Source: Eudromia elegans
Lineage: Eukaryota; Chordata; Aves; Tinamiformes; Tinamidae
NCBI GenBank assembly: GCA_003342815.1
Contig: PTEX01000031.1
Location: 2,095,210-2,159,209 of the forward strand
Direction: 5' to 3'
Length of the DNA stretch: 64,000 nucleotides
The notes beneath the pieces are model-generated. The model was not told the DNA's origin. It ran no database searches and saw only the letters and a program-made list of their open reading frames with translations. Below, piece by piece: positions 1 to 8,520 of the stretch (the stretch's first letter is position 1; every line of letters begins with the position of its first letter). The position numbers and the translations under genes were made by a program.

Positions 1-197
1 CTGAAAACCAGCGTATTAATTCTCTTACACAAAGGTATTCTAATTACCATTTTAATTATCTGTCTTCATTTATGAACTGTCTTCATTTCCTTTAAAGGCT
101 CAAAACTGGAGCAGATGCTATGAGTTGCCAGTAAGGAACCACCTTGGTCCTTAACAAAGTTGCTGGAAATTAATCACATGTAAAGTGGAAAAAAAGT

Positions 198-203
198 TTT
201 ATT
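198..203 (-). terminator. Candidate polyadenylation signal AATAAA
   Basis: The minus strand reads AATAAA here, 55 bases beyond the stop codon of the open frame at 258-740, and is followed by a T-rich run and then TGTG. That order matches a vertebrate poly(A) site. AATAAA is common in AT-rich DNA, so its value depends on the neighbouring frame being real. Confidence 0.25.
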
Positions 204-257
204 GCAGCTGTACAATCTAGGAGCTATACCACATCCCAGCATACAGTATTTTAGTCC

Positions 258-740
258 TTATTTAATCCAATATTTGCACACATCTGTGGATTTTTTTTCA
301 GACTGCTGCTGGATAGAGCTAAACATTTTGCACTGTGTGTTAAAGATGTTGAGATCTCCCTCCAAAGAAATTGCATTGTTGAATTTATTGTGGTCTGGGA
401 CACTGAGGCTGGCTGCCTCTAAAGCTGTGGTAGAATGAAAAGAATTGATGGCTCTTCTGGGTGTTGTAAATTTTTGCATATGTTTAGTTATGGTCCATGC
501 AAGCAGACTACATACCTTCCTCCTGTATATTGGGTCAAAGAGAGGGCCGTAATTCTTCGCCAAGTGGTCCTTGATTCCTTTGGAAATCATGAAAATAGAT
601 GTTACAGAGGAGAGTGATCTCCTGAGGACGGGCTCACTGTGCACGTCTACCGTCCTCCTGATATTCTGTATTCTGCCAACCCAAGTGTCCTTCAGCTCTG
701 CGAACAGGAGGGTTTCTGCAGGCCTGGTATGCTGGTGTCT
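258..740 (-). CDS. Unidentified 160-codon open frame; candidate terminal exon or retrocopy
   Basis: On the minus strand a frame stays open for 160 codons from just after a TGA at 741-743 to a TAA at 258-260. I do not recognise the product. The protein is mixed in composition: a basic and hydrophobic first half containing SVTSIFMISKGIKDHL and YGPLFDPIYRRK, then a Ser/Thr/Asn-rich second half ending in CKYWIK. No domain, signal peptide or membrane segment is evident. There is no convincing ATG at the start, as expected for an exon rather than a whole gene. A pyrimidine-rich acceptor (CTCCTGTTCGCAG) lies just before position 697 and a strong donor (AAG, then GTATGT) follows position 516, so either a 182-bp internal exon or a read-through terminal exon is possible. 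AATAAA follows the stop by 55 bases. A frame this long can arise by chance about once in a window of this size, so this is a candidate only. Confidence 0.25.
   Translation of the reverse strand, partial: RHQHTRPAETLLFAELKDTWVGRIQNIRRTVDVHSEPVLRRSLSSVTSIFMISKGIKDHLAKNYGPLFDPIYRRKVCSLLAWTITKHMQKFTTPRRAINSFHSTTALEAASLSVPDHNKFNNAISLEGDLNIFNTQCKMFSSIQQQSEKKSTDVCKYWIK
516..697 (-). other. Possible internal exon within the 258-740 frame
   Basis: The segment is bounded on the minus strand by an acceptor ending CGCAG and a donor reading GTATGT. It is 182 bases: two bases completing a codon, then 60 open codons, beginning LKDTWVGRIQNIRR and ending PIYRRK. The exon would end on a codon boundary. The length is typical of vertebrate internal exons. 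Nothing in the window provides a matching upstream or downstream exon, and I recognise no protein family. Confidence 0.2.
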
Positions 741-743
741 TCA

Positions 744-3175
744 AATAGGGCCCTAATGGCCCAAACCTTGTTACCTCTCAGCTCTGAGCTGCTACCTGCA
801 AGGTTTTGTAGCCCATGCTCTGAGAGTGTTTCATAAATATTCCCAGTGCAACATGAGAAATGGTGGTCAATGTGAGTCTTAGATAAACACAGCGATGCTG
901 AGACTTTCTTTTGCATTGGCCTTTTCTTCTCTTAAAGGCTGTTCGGGTGATTTTGCCGTATTTTTGAGACTTCATATTTAATTCAGGTTAAATCTAAACT
1001 ACTAAACAGAACTGTTAAGTAACGCATGAATCAGATAAATAAAGTTCCTCTGACCCAGAGGAAATATTGAAATCTCTTATCTGAACAAGAAATGAGCCTT
1101 TTTCCCCATGCTTATGGTGGCATTTTGCATATATTTGGTTTCAAAGGCTGATAAAGTTTGTCACTCTGAATCTTTCACGAGTCTCATAAAGGCCTTTTTC
1201 TTCTCAGCCTAGCAGTGTCTTGGAGAAATAAATGTCAGCCATGAGATAGGCAGAACAAGGCAGGCATGGCTGATGGCAGAAAGTGAGAACCAGGGATACA
1301 TACTAAAAACATTATAAAATAATTTAGAAGTGTTTAAAGAAAATCGTGGGGTTTGTTGCTTTTGTCAAAAACAAAAGATGCGATGTTGGCAGGAGAGACG
1401 ATACAAAGCAAAGAATGAAATGTCAAGTCTGACTGAAGGATCCACAAAACACAACCCTGCTCTTCTAAAATTTCTTAAATAGATCCACATTTCCTACCAT
1501 CTGCATCTCTCCATATATATTAAGGAAGAGACGATTATGAGATTCTGAGAGAGAATAAGAGAAAAGAAAAAGAGGTAGCTAAAATTTTTGGAACGATTAA
1601 ATCAGATTTCAATTTCCATCTAGTTTTTAAACAGATTCACTTTGTATTATTAAAAATGAAATGAAATTGCTAGAGGGAATTTTAAAGTTTGTAATTTAAC
1701 ATATTTAGTAGTATTTTTTTATTACATTTGATTTTAGAAATCCCACCAGGTTCTAATTATTAAGATTAAATGGGAAAAATGAATGTAAAGTGAAAGTCAT
1801 GAAAAATGAAGAAGAATTTCCATCATTCAGACCCCTTACCTGAGCTATCAAGAAAATTATTGCTTAATTAAAACCCTGATTTTAGAGAAATAGCTGCTTC
1901 TTGTTATGAAAATAGAATTAAAACTGTGAAATGGCTTTATTAATAAGTGATACAAGGCAGTTATAAGGGGAATTTCATTTAGATGGCGAGGCGCTGCTTG
2001 CTACTGACTTGGCAGGGGAAATGCTAATAACCTAATGGATTGATTTGAGAGGCGCCAGGTAATTTGTAACCCTGCAGGGATGTCCAGGGCGAGCGCTTGC
2101 GAGGAATACAGATGGGAGCCGGGATGAGGCGGCAGGAGAGGTGGGGATGCTGAGGAGGGGGCCAGTCCCATCGGGTGAGTCATTGCAGAAGCGCCTGCTG
2201 CCCAGCGAGATGCTGCTGTGCACATTAATCCACCCCGAGGCTTCCAGGTTGAGCCTTGCTCCCGGCCAGGCTCTTTCACGTCTCTTTGTGCCTTGTCTCT
2301 CCATCTCTGCCTGCCCCACTCCTCTGACACCCCCAGGAACGCAGAGCATGTTGTGCCAACACATCAAGTGCTGCAACCCGACCACGTTTTATCCATGGGT
2401 TAGCAGGGCAGGCTTTGGAAAGCATGGGTTGCTGTTGGATGTGGAGACTGCCGGGTGCCCCGTCCAGCACCAAGGAACCTCTGCAAGCCAGAGGGGTGGC
2501 GGGAGGAGGAGGCACCTGCACTGCCCGCAGAACTCACAAGGTTTGTTAAATACATGCAGCTCTGCAAGTGTCAGCAGCAGAGCTAGCTGGGACTATTCTA
2601 CCAGACTGTTTTCCAAAGCAAAGAGAAAAAGCAGCTTGTTCACACGTCAGCGGATTCAGCATGAAGGGATATGCTGTAATTTGTTATTTGACGATGCAGT
2701 GCCACATGCCTCTGATTCTATAATCTGTTGACTCAAATCACGGGCTGCCAAGCACGTTTCAAGTTGGTCCATGTTTGCGTGCGTGATTACAAATTTAGGC
2801 AATGGCGTCTATTTATTAACTTCTCTAATGATTTGCTCAGATTTCTGCCATACTCTGCACTTCACCAGTGAGTATTTTGATCTCCTAAAATTTGACAGTT
2901 CTGTATCCAGTTTAATAGCTCTGTCATCTCTGCATTGCCATTAGCACTAAAATACAACCGTAGGTTTTCTAAGCACCAGATTATGGCACCAAGTACTTGC
3001 TAAAATAATAAGGGTATACATTTTAAGAAGAGGCAGTGATATTTTAGGAACATCAGCCACTTAACAAGGGCATAAAGGCTGATTTAGTGGCTAATTGATC
3101 AATGTTTGCTCTATGTTTATGATTTTTGTCTGCATAGTTTGTTATATATATGTTTTATGCATCCATCTTTTGTGG
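744..3175. other. Non-coding stretch; possible conserved block near 1900-2080
   Basis: No gene is supported. The left part is AT-rich with short A and T runs. An open frame of 196 codons at 2141-2731 (+) is low in coding character and overlaps equally long frames on the other strand, so I treat it as chance. The most ordered-looking piece is 1900-2080, described separately. Confidence 0.5.
1900..2080. promoter_or_regulatory. Conserved-element-like block with homeodomain motifs
   Basis: The block has several TAAT/ATTA cores (for example in TTATTAATAAGTG and GCTAATAACCTAATGG), a GATT-rich stretch and no repeat character, and passes into GC-rich sequence to the right. This texture is typical of vertebrate conserved non-coding elements, but conservation cannot be seen from one sequence. 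Confidence 0.2.
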
Positions 3176-3541
3176 CGGTCCCTGTGCGTGGAACTGGTGG
3201 GGAGTGATGAGCCAACAAGGACATGGGCACTGCTAGACAAACAGAGATGGGCTAGTGGGAAATGTGAGGGCTGATGGCAGTCTTGGCAGCAGTGACCATC
3301 AGATGCTGGAGTTCATGATCGTGCACAGAGGAAGCTGGGCAAGAAGTAGGATTCTAACCCTGGACTTCAAGAGAGCCAACATAGACCTCTTCAGGGAGGT
3401 TCTTGGAGGAATCTCTTGGGCCTTGGGTTCCTAGAGCTGCTGAGTAAAATTAATGAGAAAAAGAGCACGTATGTAAGGTGGAAGAAGGGCCAGGCCACAA
3501 GGGAATAATATAGGAACATTGTATGAGAATGCAGGGATGCA

Positions 3542-4040
3542 ATGAGGAAGACCAAGGCCTGTTTGGAATTAGAGTTAGTGACCTATGTCAGGGATAACAG
3601 GAAGGGCTTCTATAAATACATCAACAGCAAGAGGAAGACTAGGGAAAATGCTAGTGTGCTGCTGAATGGGGAGGGTGCCTTAGTGATGGAGGATGCGGAG
3701 AAGACAGTTACTAAATGCCTTCTTTGCTTCTTTCTGCACTGCTAAGGCTAGTCCCTGTTGCCTACAGAACCCAGATATAAGACAGATAACCAAGAGAGAG
3801 GAAGACTTCTTGCTCATCGAGGAGGATGGTGTTAGGGATTATTTGGGCAGATTGGACACCTATAAATCTATGGGCCAGGATGGGATGTACCTGAGAGTGC
3901 TGAGGGACCTGGTGGGGGTTGTTGCTCTGCCGCTTTCCATCATCTTCAAGAGGTCATGGAGAGCAGGGGAGGTGCTGGATGACTGGAAGAAACCAACATC
4001 AGTCTTCAAAAAGGGCATGAGGGAGGAGCCAGGAAACTAG
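3542..4040 (+). pseudogene. CR1 ORF2 remnant: linker and start of reverse transcriptase
   Basis: Two overlapping frames carry CR1-typical motifs. The first (3542-3745) has RKTKACLELELV and NRKGFYKYINSKRKTREN, the region between endonuclease and polymerase. After a frame change the second (3693-4040) gives TYKSMGQDGMYLRVLRDL, VALPLSIIFKRSW, GEVLDDWKK and SVFKKGMREEPGN, the reverse transcriptase N-terminal blocks. It ends at a TAG at 4038-4040 where CR1 proteins normally have Tyr in the NYRPVSLTS motif; the frame continues RAVSLTSVPG after the stop. Confidence 0.9.
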
Positions 4041-4851
4041 AGGGCCGTCAGCCTCACCTCTGTCCCTGGACAGGTCGTCCTAGAGACCCTCTCTAGGCAT
4101 ATCAAGAAGGAGAAGGTGTTCAGGACTAGTCAGCATGGATTCACCAAGGGGAAGTCATGTTTGATGAACCTGATAGCCCTCTGTGATGGGGTAACTAGCT
4201 GGCTGGACGATGAGATAGCCATGGATGTTGTCTGCCTTGACTTCAGCAAGGCTTTTGACTCAGTCTCCCATAACATCCTTATAGGAAAGCCCCAGAAATG
4301 TGAATTGGATGTATGGACAGGGAGGTGGATCGAGGACTGGCTGCATGGCTGAGCTCAGAGGGAGGTGACAAATGGGGCCGAGTCTATTTGGAGGCCTGTG
4401 GCCAGTGGTGTCCCAGGGGTCAGTGCTGGGCCCAGTGCTGGTCAACTTGTCCATCAATGACTTGGACGAGGGCACAGAGGGCACCCTGGGCAAGTTTGCA
4501 GATGACACCGAACTGGGTGCAGTGGCTGACACTCCAGAGGGCTGCGCTGCCATCCAGAGGGACCTGGACAGGATGGAGAGATGGGCAGAGCAGAACCTCA
4601 TGAGGTTCAATAAGGACAGGTGCAGGGTCCTGGACCTGTGCAGGAATAACCTCAGGCACCAGCACAGATCAGGGGCTGTCCTGCTGGAAAGCAGCTCCAT
4701 GGAGAGAGATCTGGGAGTCTTCGTTAACAAGTTCTCCACGAGGCAGCAATGGTCCCTCATAGCCAAGAAGGCCCATGGGCTCCTGGCTGCATCAGGAGGA
4801 GCGTTGGCAGCAGGGCGAGGGAGGGGATCCTGCCCCTCTGCTCAGCTCTGA
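4041..4851 (+). pseudogene. CR1 ORF2 remnant: reverse transcriptase palm with FADD box
   Basis: The frame following the TAG holds QHGFTKGKSCLMNL and VVCLDFSKAFDSVSHNIL (the first catalytic Asp block) up to a stop near 4352. The adjoining frame (4372-4851) holds the SQGSVLGPVL block and the catalytic box FADD at 4495-4506, then RDLDRMERWAEQNLMRFNKDRC and SMERDLGVFV, all standard CR1 order. The catalytic Asp residues are still readable, but a frame change separates the two halves. Confidence 0.92.
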
Positions 4852-5276
4852 GGAGGCCAAACCTGGAGTGTTGGGGGCAGCTTTGGGCTCCCCAGGTCAA
4901 GAGGGACGTGGAACTTCTAGAGAGGGTCCAGTGCAGAACAGCAAATATAATGAAGGGAATGGAGCATCTGCCATATGAGGAAGGACTAAGTGGGCGGGGC
5001 CTGTTTAGCCTGGAGAAGACTGAGAGGGGATCTGATAAATATGAATAAGTAGCTGAGGGGAGAATGTAGGGAGGAGGGGGCCGAACTCTTCTTGGTAGTG
5101 GCTAGTGGTAGTGGCCAGGACAAGGGGTCATGGGCACAAGTTGAAATCCAGTCCATGTGAGGAAGAAAGTGAGAGCGAGAGAGCCCTGGAACAGGCTGCC
5201 CAGAGAGGATGTGGAGTCTTCTTCCCTGGAGATCTTCCAAACCCACCTGGATGCAACCCTGTGCCCCGTGCTCTAG
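4749..5276 (+). pseudogene. CR1 ORF2 remnant: C-terminal region to the stop codon
   Basis: One frame (to about 5048) reads [43 protein letters not shown] and GLFSLEKTE, the CR1 thumb and connection region. Further on, another frame reads WNRLPREDVESSSLEIF from 5187 and ends at TAG 5274-5276, the normal CR1 C-terminus (HWNRLP-type motif). At least one further frame change lies between them, in the GGGGAGAATG/GAGGAGGGGG stretch. Confidence 0.88.
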
Positions 5277-5348
5277 TAGTCCCTGATGGAGCAGGGGGCT
5301 TGTAACAGATGATCTCCAGAGGTCTCTTCCTCTGTGGTTCTGTGATTG
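5277..5348 (+). other. CR1 3' untranslated end
   Basis: The segment contains the highly conserved CR1 3' stem-loop region (GATGATCTCCAGAGGTCTCTT) and a short run of the terminal TTCTGTGATT-type repeat. CR1 elements lack poly(A) and end in such 8-bp repeats. The presence of this end shows that the copy is truncated only on the 5' side. Confidence 0.85.
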
Positions 5349-5574
5349 GGTCTCCCCCAGCACTTCTGCCTGCCCTTCGGTTAAATAGCCCTGAGAATAT
5401 CTGCTTAGAGAAATGATCCTTCCTGACCCATTTCAACTAATGAAATGCAGAATACCAACCTGACACCTGACTGGGATGCAACATTTATTTTCCCATGCCA
5501 AATGACATGCTGGCAAAAAACCAGAACTTTTTTAGCCTGCTCTTCCTGCATATATCTTCATCTCCCTCCATCAG

Positions 5575-5641
5575 AGCCTGTTTGGGGACCTGAATAACCC
5601 AGAGCAGAGACTGGACACCATGTCAGAGAAAGCAGAGAGTG
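5575..5641 (+). other. Small candidate exon with splice signals and an ATG
   Basis: A 67-bp segment is preceded by a pyrimidine-rich acceptor (CTTCATCTCCCTCCATCAG) and followed by the near-perfect donor GTGAGT at 5642. Only one of the three frames is open, reading SLFGDLNNPEQRLDTMSEK and on; it includes ATG at 5620 in the context ACACCATGT. It could be a 5' exon carrying a start codon, a coding exon of an unseen gene, or chance. I do not recognise the peptide. Confidence 0.2.
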
Positions 5642-8100
5642 GTGAGTTTTCAACCAGATGACCCATATCACATAACAACATCACCTTAAAGAATAAACTC
5701 AGAAATTTCCTGAATAGAAATAATTACTGACATTAATTCTTCATCATGTATGCACAAGAATTGCTCTTAATCCATGACTAAATTCTTAGAAAATTATCTG
5801 TTATATCTCCAAGGTGAAAAGGTCTGAGTTCCAGCACCGCCTGCAAACAGCATCATGCCTGTTTTACCAGAAATTGTCAGGTTTTACACCAAAGGTCAGG
5901 AATACATTTTAGTTTGTAGCTGTGAGAGCGAAATGTATAAGCACTTTAATTTATTGCCCTGTCACTGTTAATACATTTGGTATTTGCTGTGATAGCATTG
6001 CTCCTAATGAATGTATTTGGTAATAATGTGGATGTCATATATATTTATGCCCTAATCTCTTTCAATGGCTCATCAGGAAAAACAAGTTAGGAACTTTGCC
6101 ATTTTAAATTGTTATAAATTTAAGAGGGAAGAAAAAAAGAAAGAGAAAAACCTCTCATTTTATTTCAAAGAAATACTTAGCCAATATATAGCACAGTTAA
6201 CTGCTTAAAACCTGGAACCAATGCTCTTTCTGAACTGTAGCAGAAAATATGGTGCAAAATCCACTGCATCCATTTGGAAAGCTTCCCATTTCTGCCAATC
6301 TCCCTTGGAAGTCCATGGATCAGCTGGTATTTGTCAAATATAGCTAATAACTAAAAAAGTCCGTATCTGGCTGTATATTTTGTGTATGTATGAGAACTGA
6401 GTCAGGAATGGGGGACGAATGGTCCTGGGCATATGCTTTGCATTCCAAATAAGCAAGAAAGGGAATGAAGAAAGCCCTAATCTTTGCTCAACGGGCAAGT
6501 TTGTGCCTACGTGGAGAGAGAAATGATGGACCTCACCTGCATGGACATTAACCTTGATTTCTGAACAGTCAAGCTGTACATATAGATTTTGCTGACTCTT
6601 GGCACGAGGATGAATTCCACTCAAGGGGCTCTGCAAACCCCCAGAGCTTTTTGGTCCAGGTCAGCAGAAATGTTGCCAATGATTTCAATGGCTTTTTAAA
6701 GAATAAATGAAGGATGGAGAATTCTCTTGATACTATTTTTCATTGAGTCCCACTGAGCAGACCTGGGCAGGAGGAAGAAAACAAATGACCAGCAGGACAC
6801 TTGAGAATCCTCTTGCACGACCTGGATGGATGTGTTATGAAATTATGGGCTGATTTATCCTTTCCCCATTTCTATTTGTAACTTGGTGTCATGTCAAAGT
6901 GAGCATCGCCCTTTAGCCTTTGGAACTCTTTGCCAGTGTTAGATATACGATCAGAAATGACAAGATTTACAGCACTTACTTAGGGAGATCATGAGATGCC
7001 ATTGATGCCATCGGGATTGACTCAATACCAAGTGGTCTGGGGCTTCCCTCGTTACCAAGGGGAGTATTCATTTGGTTTCTCCCTGCAGGCCTGGTTTCTT
7101 TTAAGCTGCACTTGCATTAATGGTATCATACAGATTAAATCTGTTGCAGCCCAGTCTAACTCCCCACTGATCAATAATCAGCAAAGCTACAGAGCAAAGG
7201 ACGTATTTTGTCACAGCTTTTCTGTATGGGCCATCGATATTTTCAACGTGTTGTACTATGTACATATGCAAGTATACATACTTTACATGCAGGTACTTCT
7301 ATGTTATACTCTGTATGTAATATATAGTATTTTCATAATGTGGAAGCCTTTCACATATAGGCCACTTTAATAACAAACATTGCTCTTGGTCCCTGGGTGC
7401 AGTGTTTCTTAACTAAAAAGATAGTTTCTTTTTGCAAAAGAAAATTCATTTAGAGGCCAAATATGAGGTGATTTTTCCTGAGGTGCAAAGGCTGGGGTTT
7501 TTTTAGTTGGGGAATAAAGGGTCATCTTGATTTCTGCAGGTGAATATTCTTTATTTTTTGCATGGTTCAGTTTGCTGTTTGGATTTCATTCCTGGGCTCT
7601 GTTTGCTTTCATATCCAGTATAGACAGGAAAGCAAAGATATCCAGCGTGTTCAGGGGATAAAAGAAGGCTATTGGTGATGTTCTTTGAAGTGTTGGGAAA
7701 TGGCCCTTACAACCTGCTGCCCTTTTAGTTCATACCAGATTTCTTGCTCATAACATAGAATGAGTAAATTGCTACCCTGGTGGGTGGGGAGCAGGAGTCA
7801 CGTTTGCCTCCACCATGAACAGCTTTCTAGTCTTTAATACTTAAATCTTTAGTTAATGCCCCGCCCTCGCCATGGCCAAATTCTTTGCATTTCTTCACTG
7901 TGATGATTCTTTTTCTCTTAGTGACACAAATGCCCAGTCCCTTCTGAAGCCTGACTTCCTCCCATGATGAGGGCTGCTCAAGAAAAACACCCCTTTGGTC
8001 ACCTATGTGGGTTTTTATTATTATTATTTTAATCATTTAGATGAAATTTAATGTCCTGTGATGAGCTGCATAAGTCACAGCCCAAGTGCAGATGAGGCCA
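5642..8100. other. Non-coding AT-rich stretch
   Basis: Nothing beyond short A-rich runs (near 6130) and an AT-rich patch at 7240-7340 with TA/TG steps. Open frames are short and lack recognisable motifs. Confidence 0.5.
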
Positions 8101-8431
8101 GTGCCCCAGGACAGCTCTGCCCTGTGTTTCCGAGAGGAGGAGGAAGAGGAAGGGCCCGGCACGGCCCATGGGAGCAGCTCGGGGTGGCCGTGGCTGGTCC
8201 CCCCTGCAAACGCTTCACCAAGGAGCCCAGCACTGGCAGAAAGCCAAGGGTCTCACAGGCACCACGCTCACAGCCCTGCTGGTTTCCACAAGACCCGTCA
8301 GCCCCAAGAAACGTCGCGTGTAATGAGTCCAAGCCTAAAAAAGCAGCAGTGCTGCGGGGTATTTTTGGCCTGAACTGCAGAATCCTTTTGTTCCAGCTGC
8401 AGCCCACGTGCTGAGTCAGTGCAGCACCGCT
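8101..8431. other. GC-rich islet, non-coding
   Basis: The segment is clearly richer in G and C than its flanks, with a purine run (GAGGAGGAGGAAGAGGAAG near 8134). Overlapping open frames of 95-118 codons occur in three frames on both strands, which is the signature of low stop-codon density in GC-rich DNA rather than coding. Confidence 0.4.
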
Positions 8432-8520
8432 GCTCCGTGCGCTTCCCTGCCCGCTCCGTGCTTCCCAATCCCTGCTTCCTGCTCCGTGCTTCCCTCCCTT
8501 ATCCCCGCTTTCCTCCCCGA
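8432..8520 (+). repeat. Imperfect tandem repeat around GCTCCGTGCTTCCC
   Basis: The core GCTCCGTGCTTCCC recurs at 8432 (with a two-base insert), 8453 and 8481, with spacer lengths differing by a few bases. The copies are separated by further CTTCC-rich sequence. It is a short degenerate minisatellite. Confidence 0.55.

Larger units (their letters stand above)
3176..5348 (+). mobile_element. CR1 LINE, 5'-truncated and decayed
   Basis: Chicken-repeat-1 family non-LTR retrotransposon. The copy starts inside ORF2 near the end of the endonuclease region (DNA resembling the CR1 segment with GGACTTCAAGAGAGCCAAC near 3363), runs through the whole reverse transcriptase domain and reaches the CR1 3' end (GATGATCTCCAGAGGTCTCTT followed by a TTCTGTGATT tail near 5335-5346). 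Full CR1 elements are about 4.5 kb, so about half is present; 5' truncation is usual for the family. The coding region is broken into pieces in different frames with at least four frame changes and an in-frame TAG at 4038-4040, so it cannot be active. It is the only large interspersed repeat in the window. The exact 5' boundary is uncertain by tens of bases. Confidence 0.95.

Noticed and set aside
2141-2731. 196-codon open frame (+)
   Set aside because: Lies in a GC-richer, stop-poor patch with equally open frames on the opposite strand; no domain, and its first half changes character abruptly without splice signals.
4260-4766. 168-codon minus-strand frame inside the CR1
   Set aside because: It is the antisense shadow of the reverse transcriptase region.
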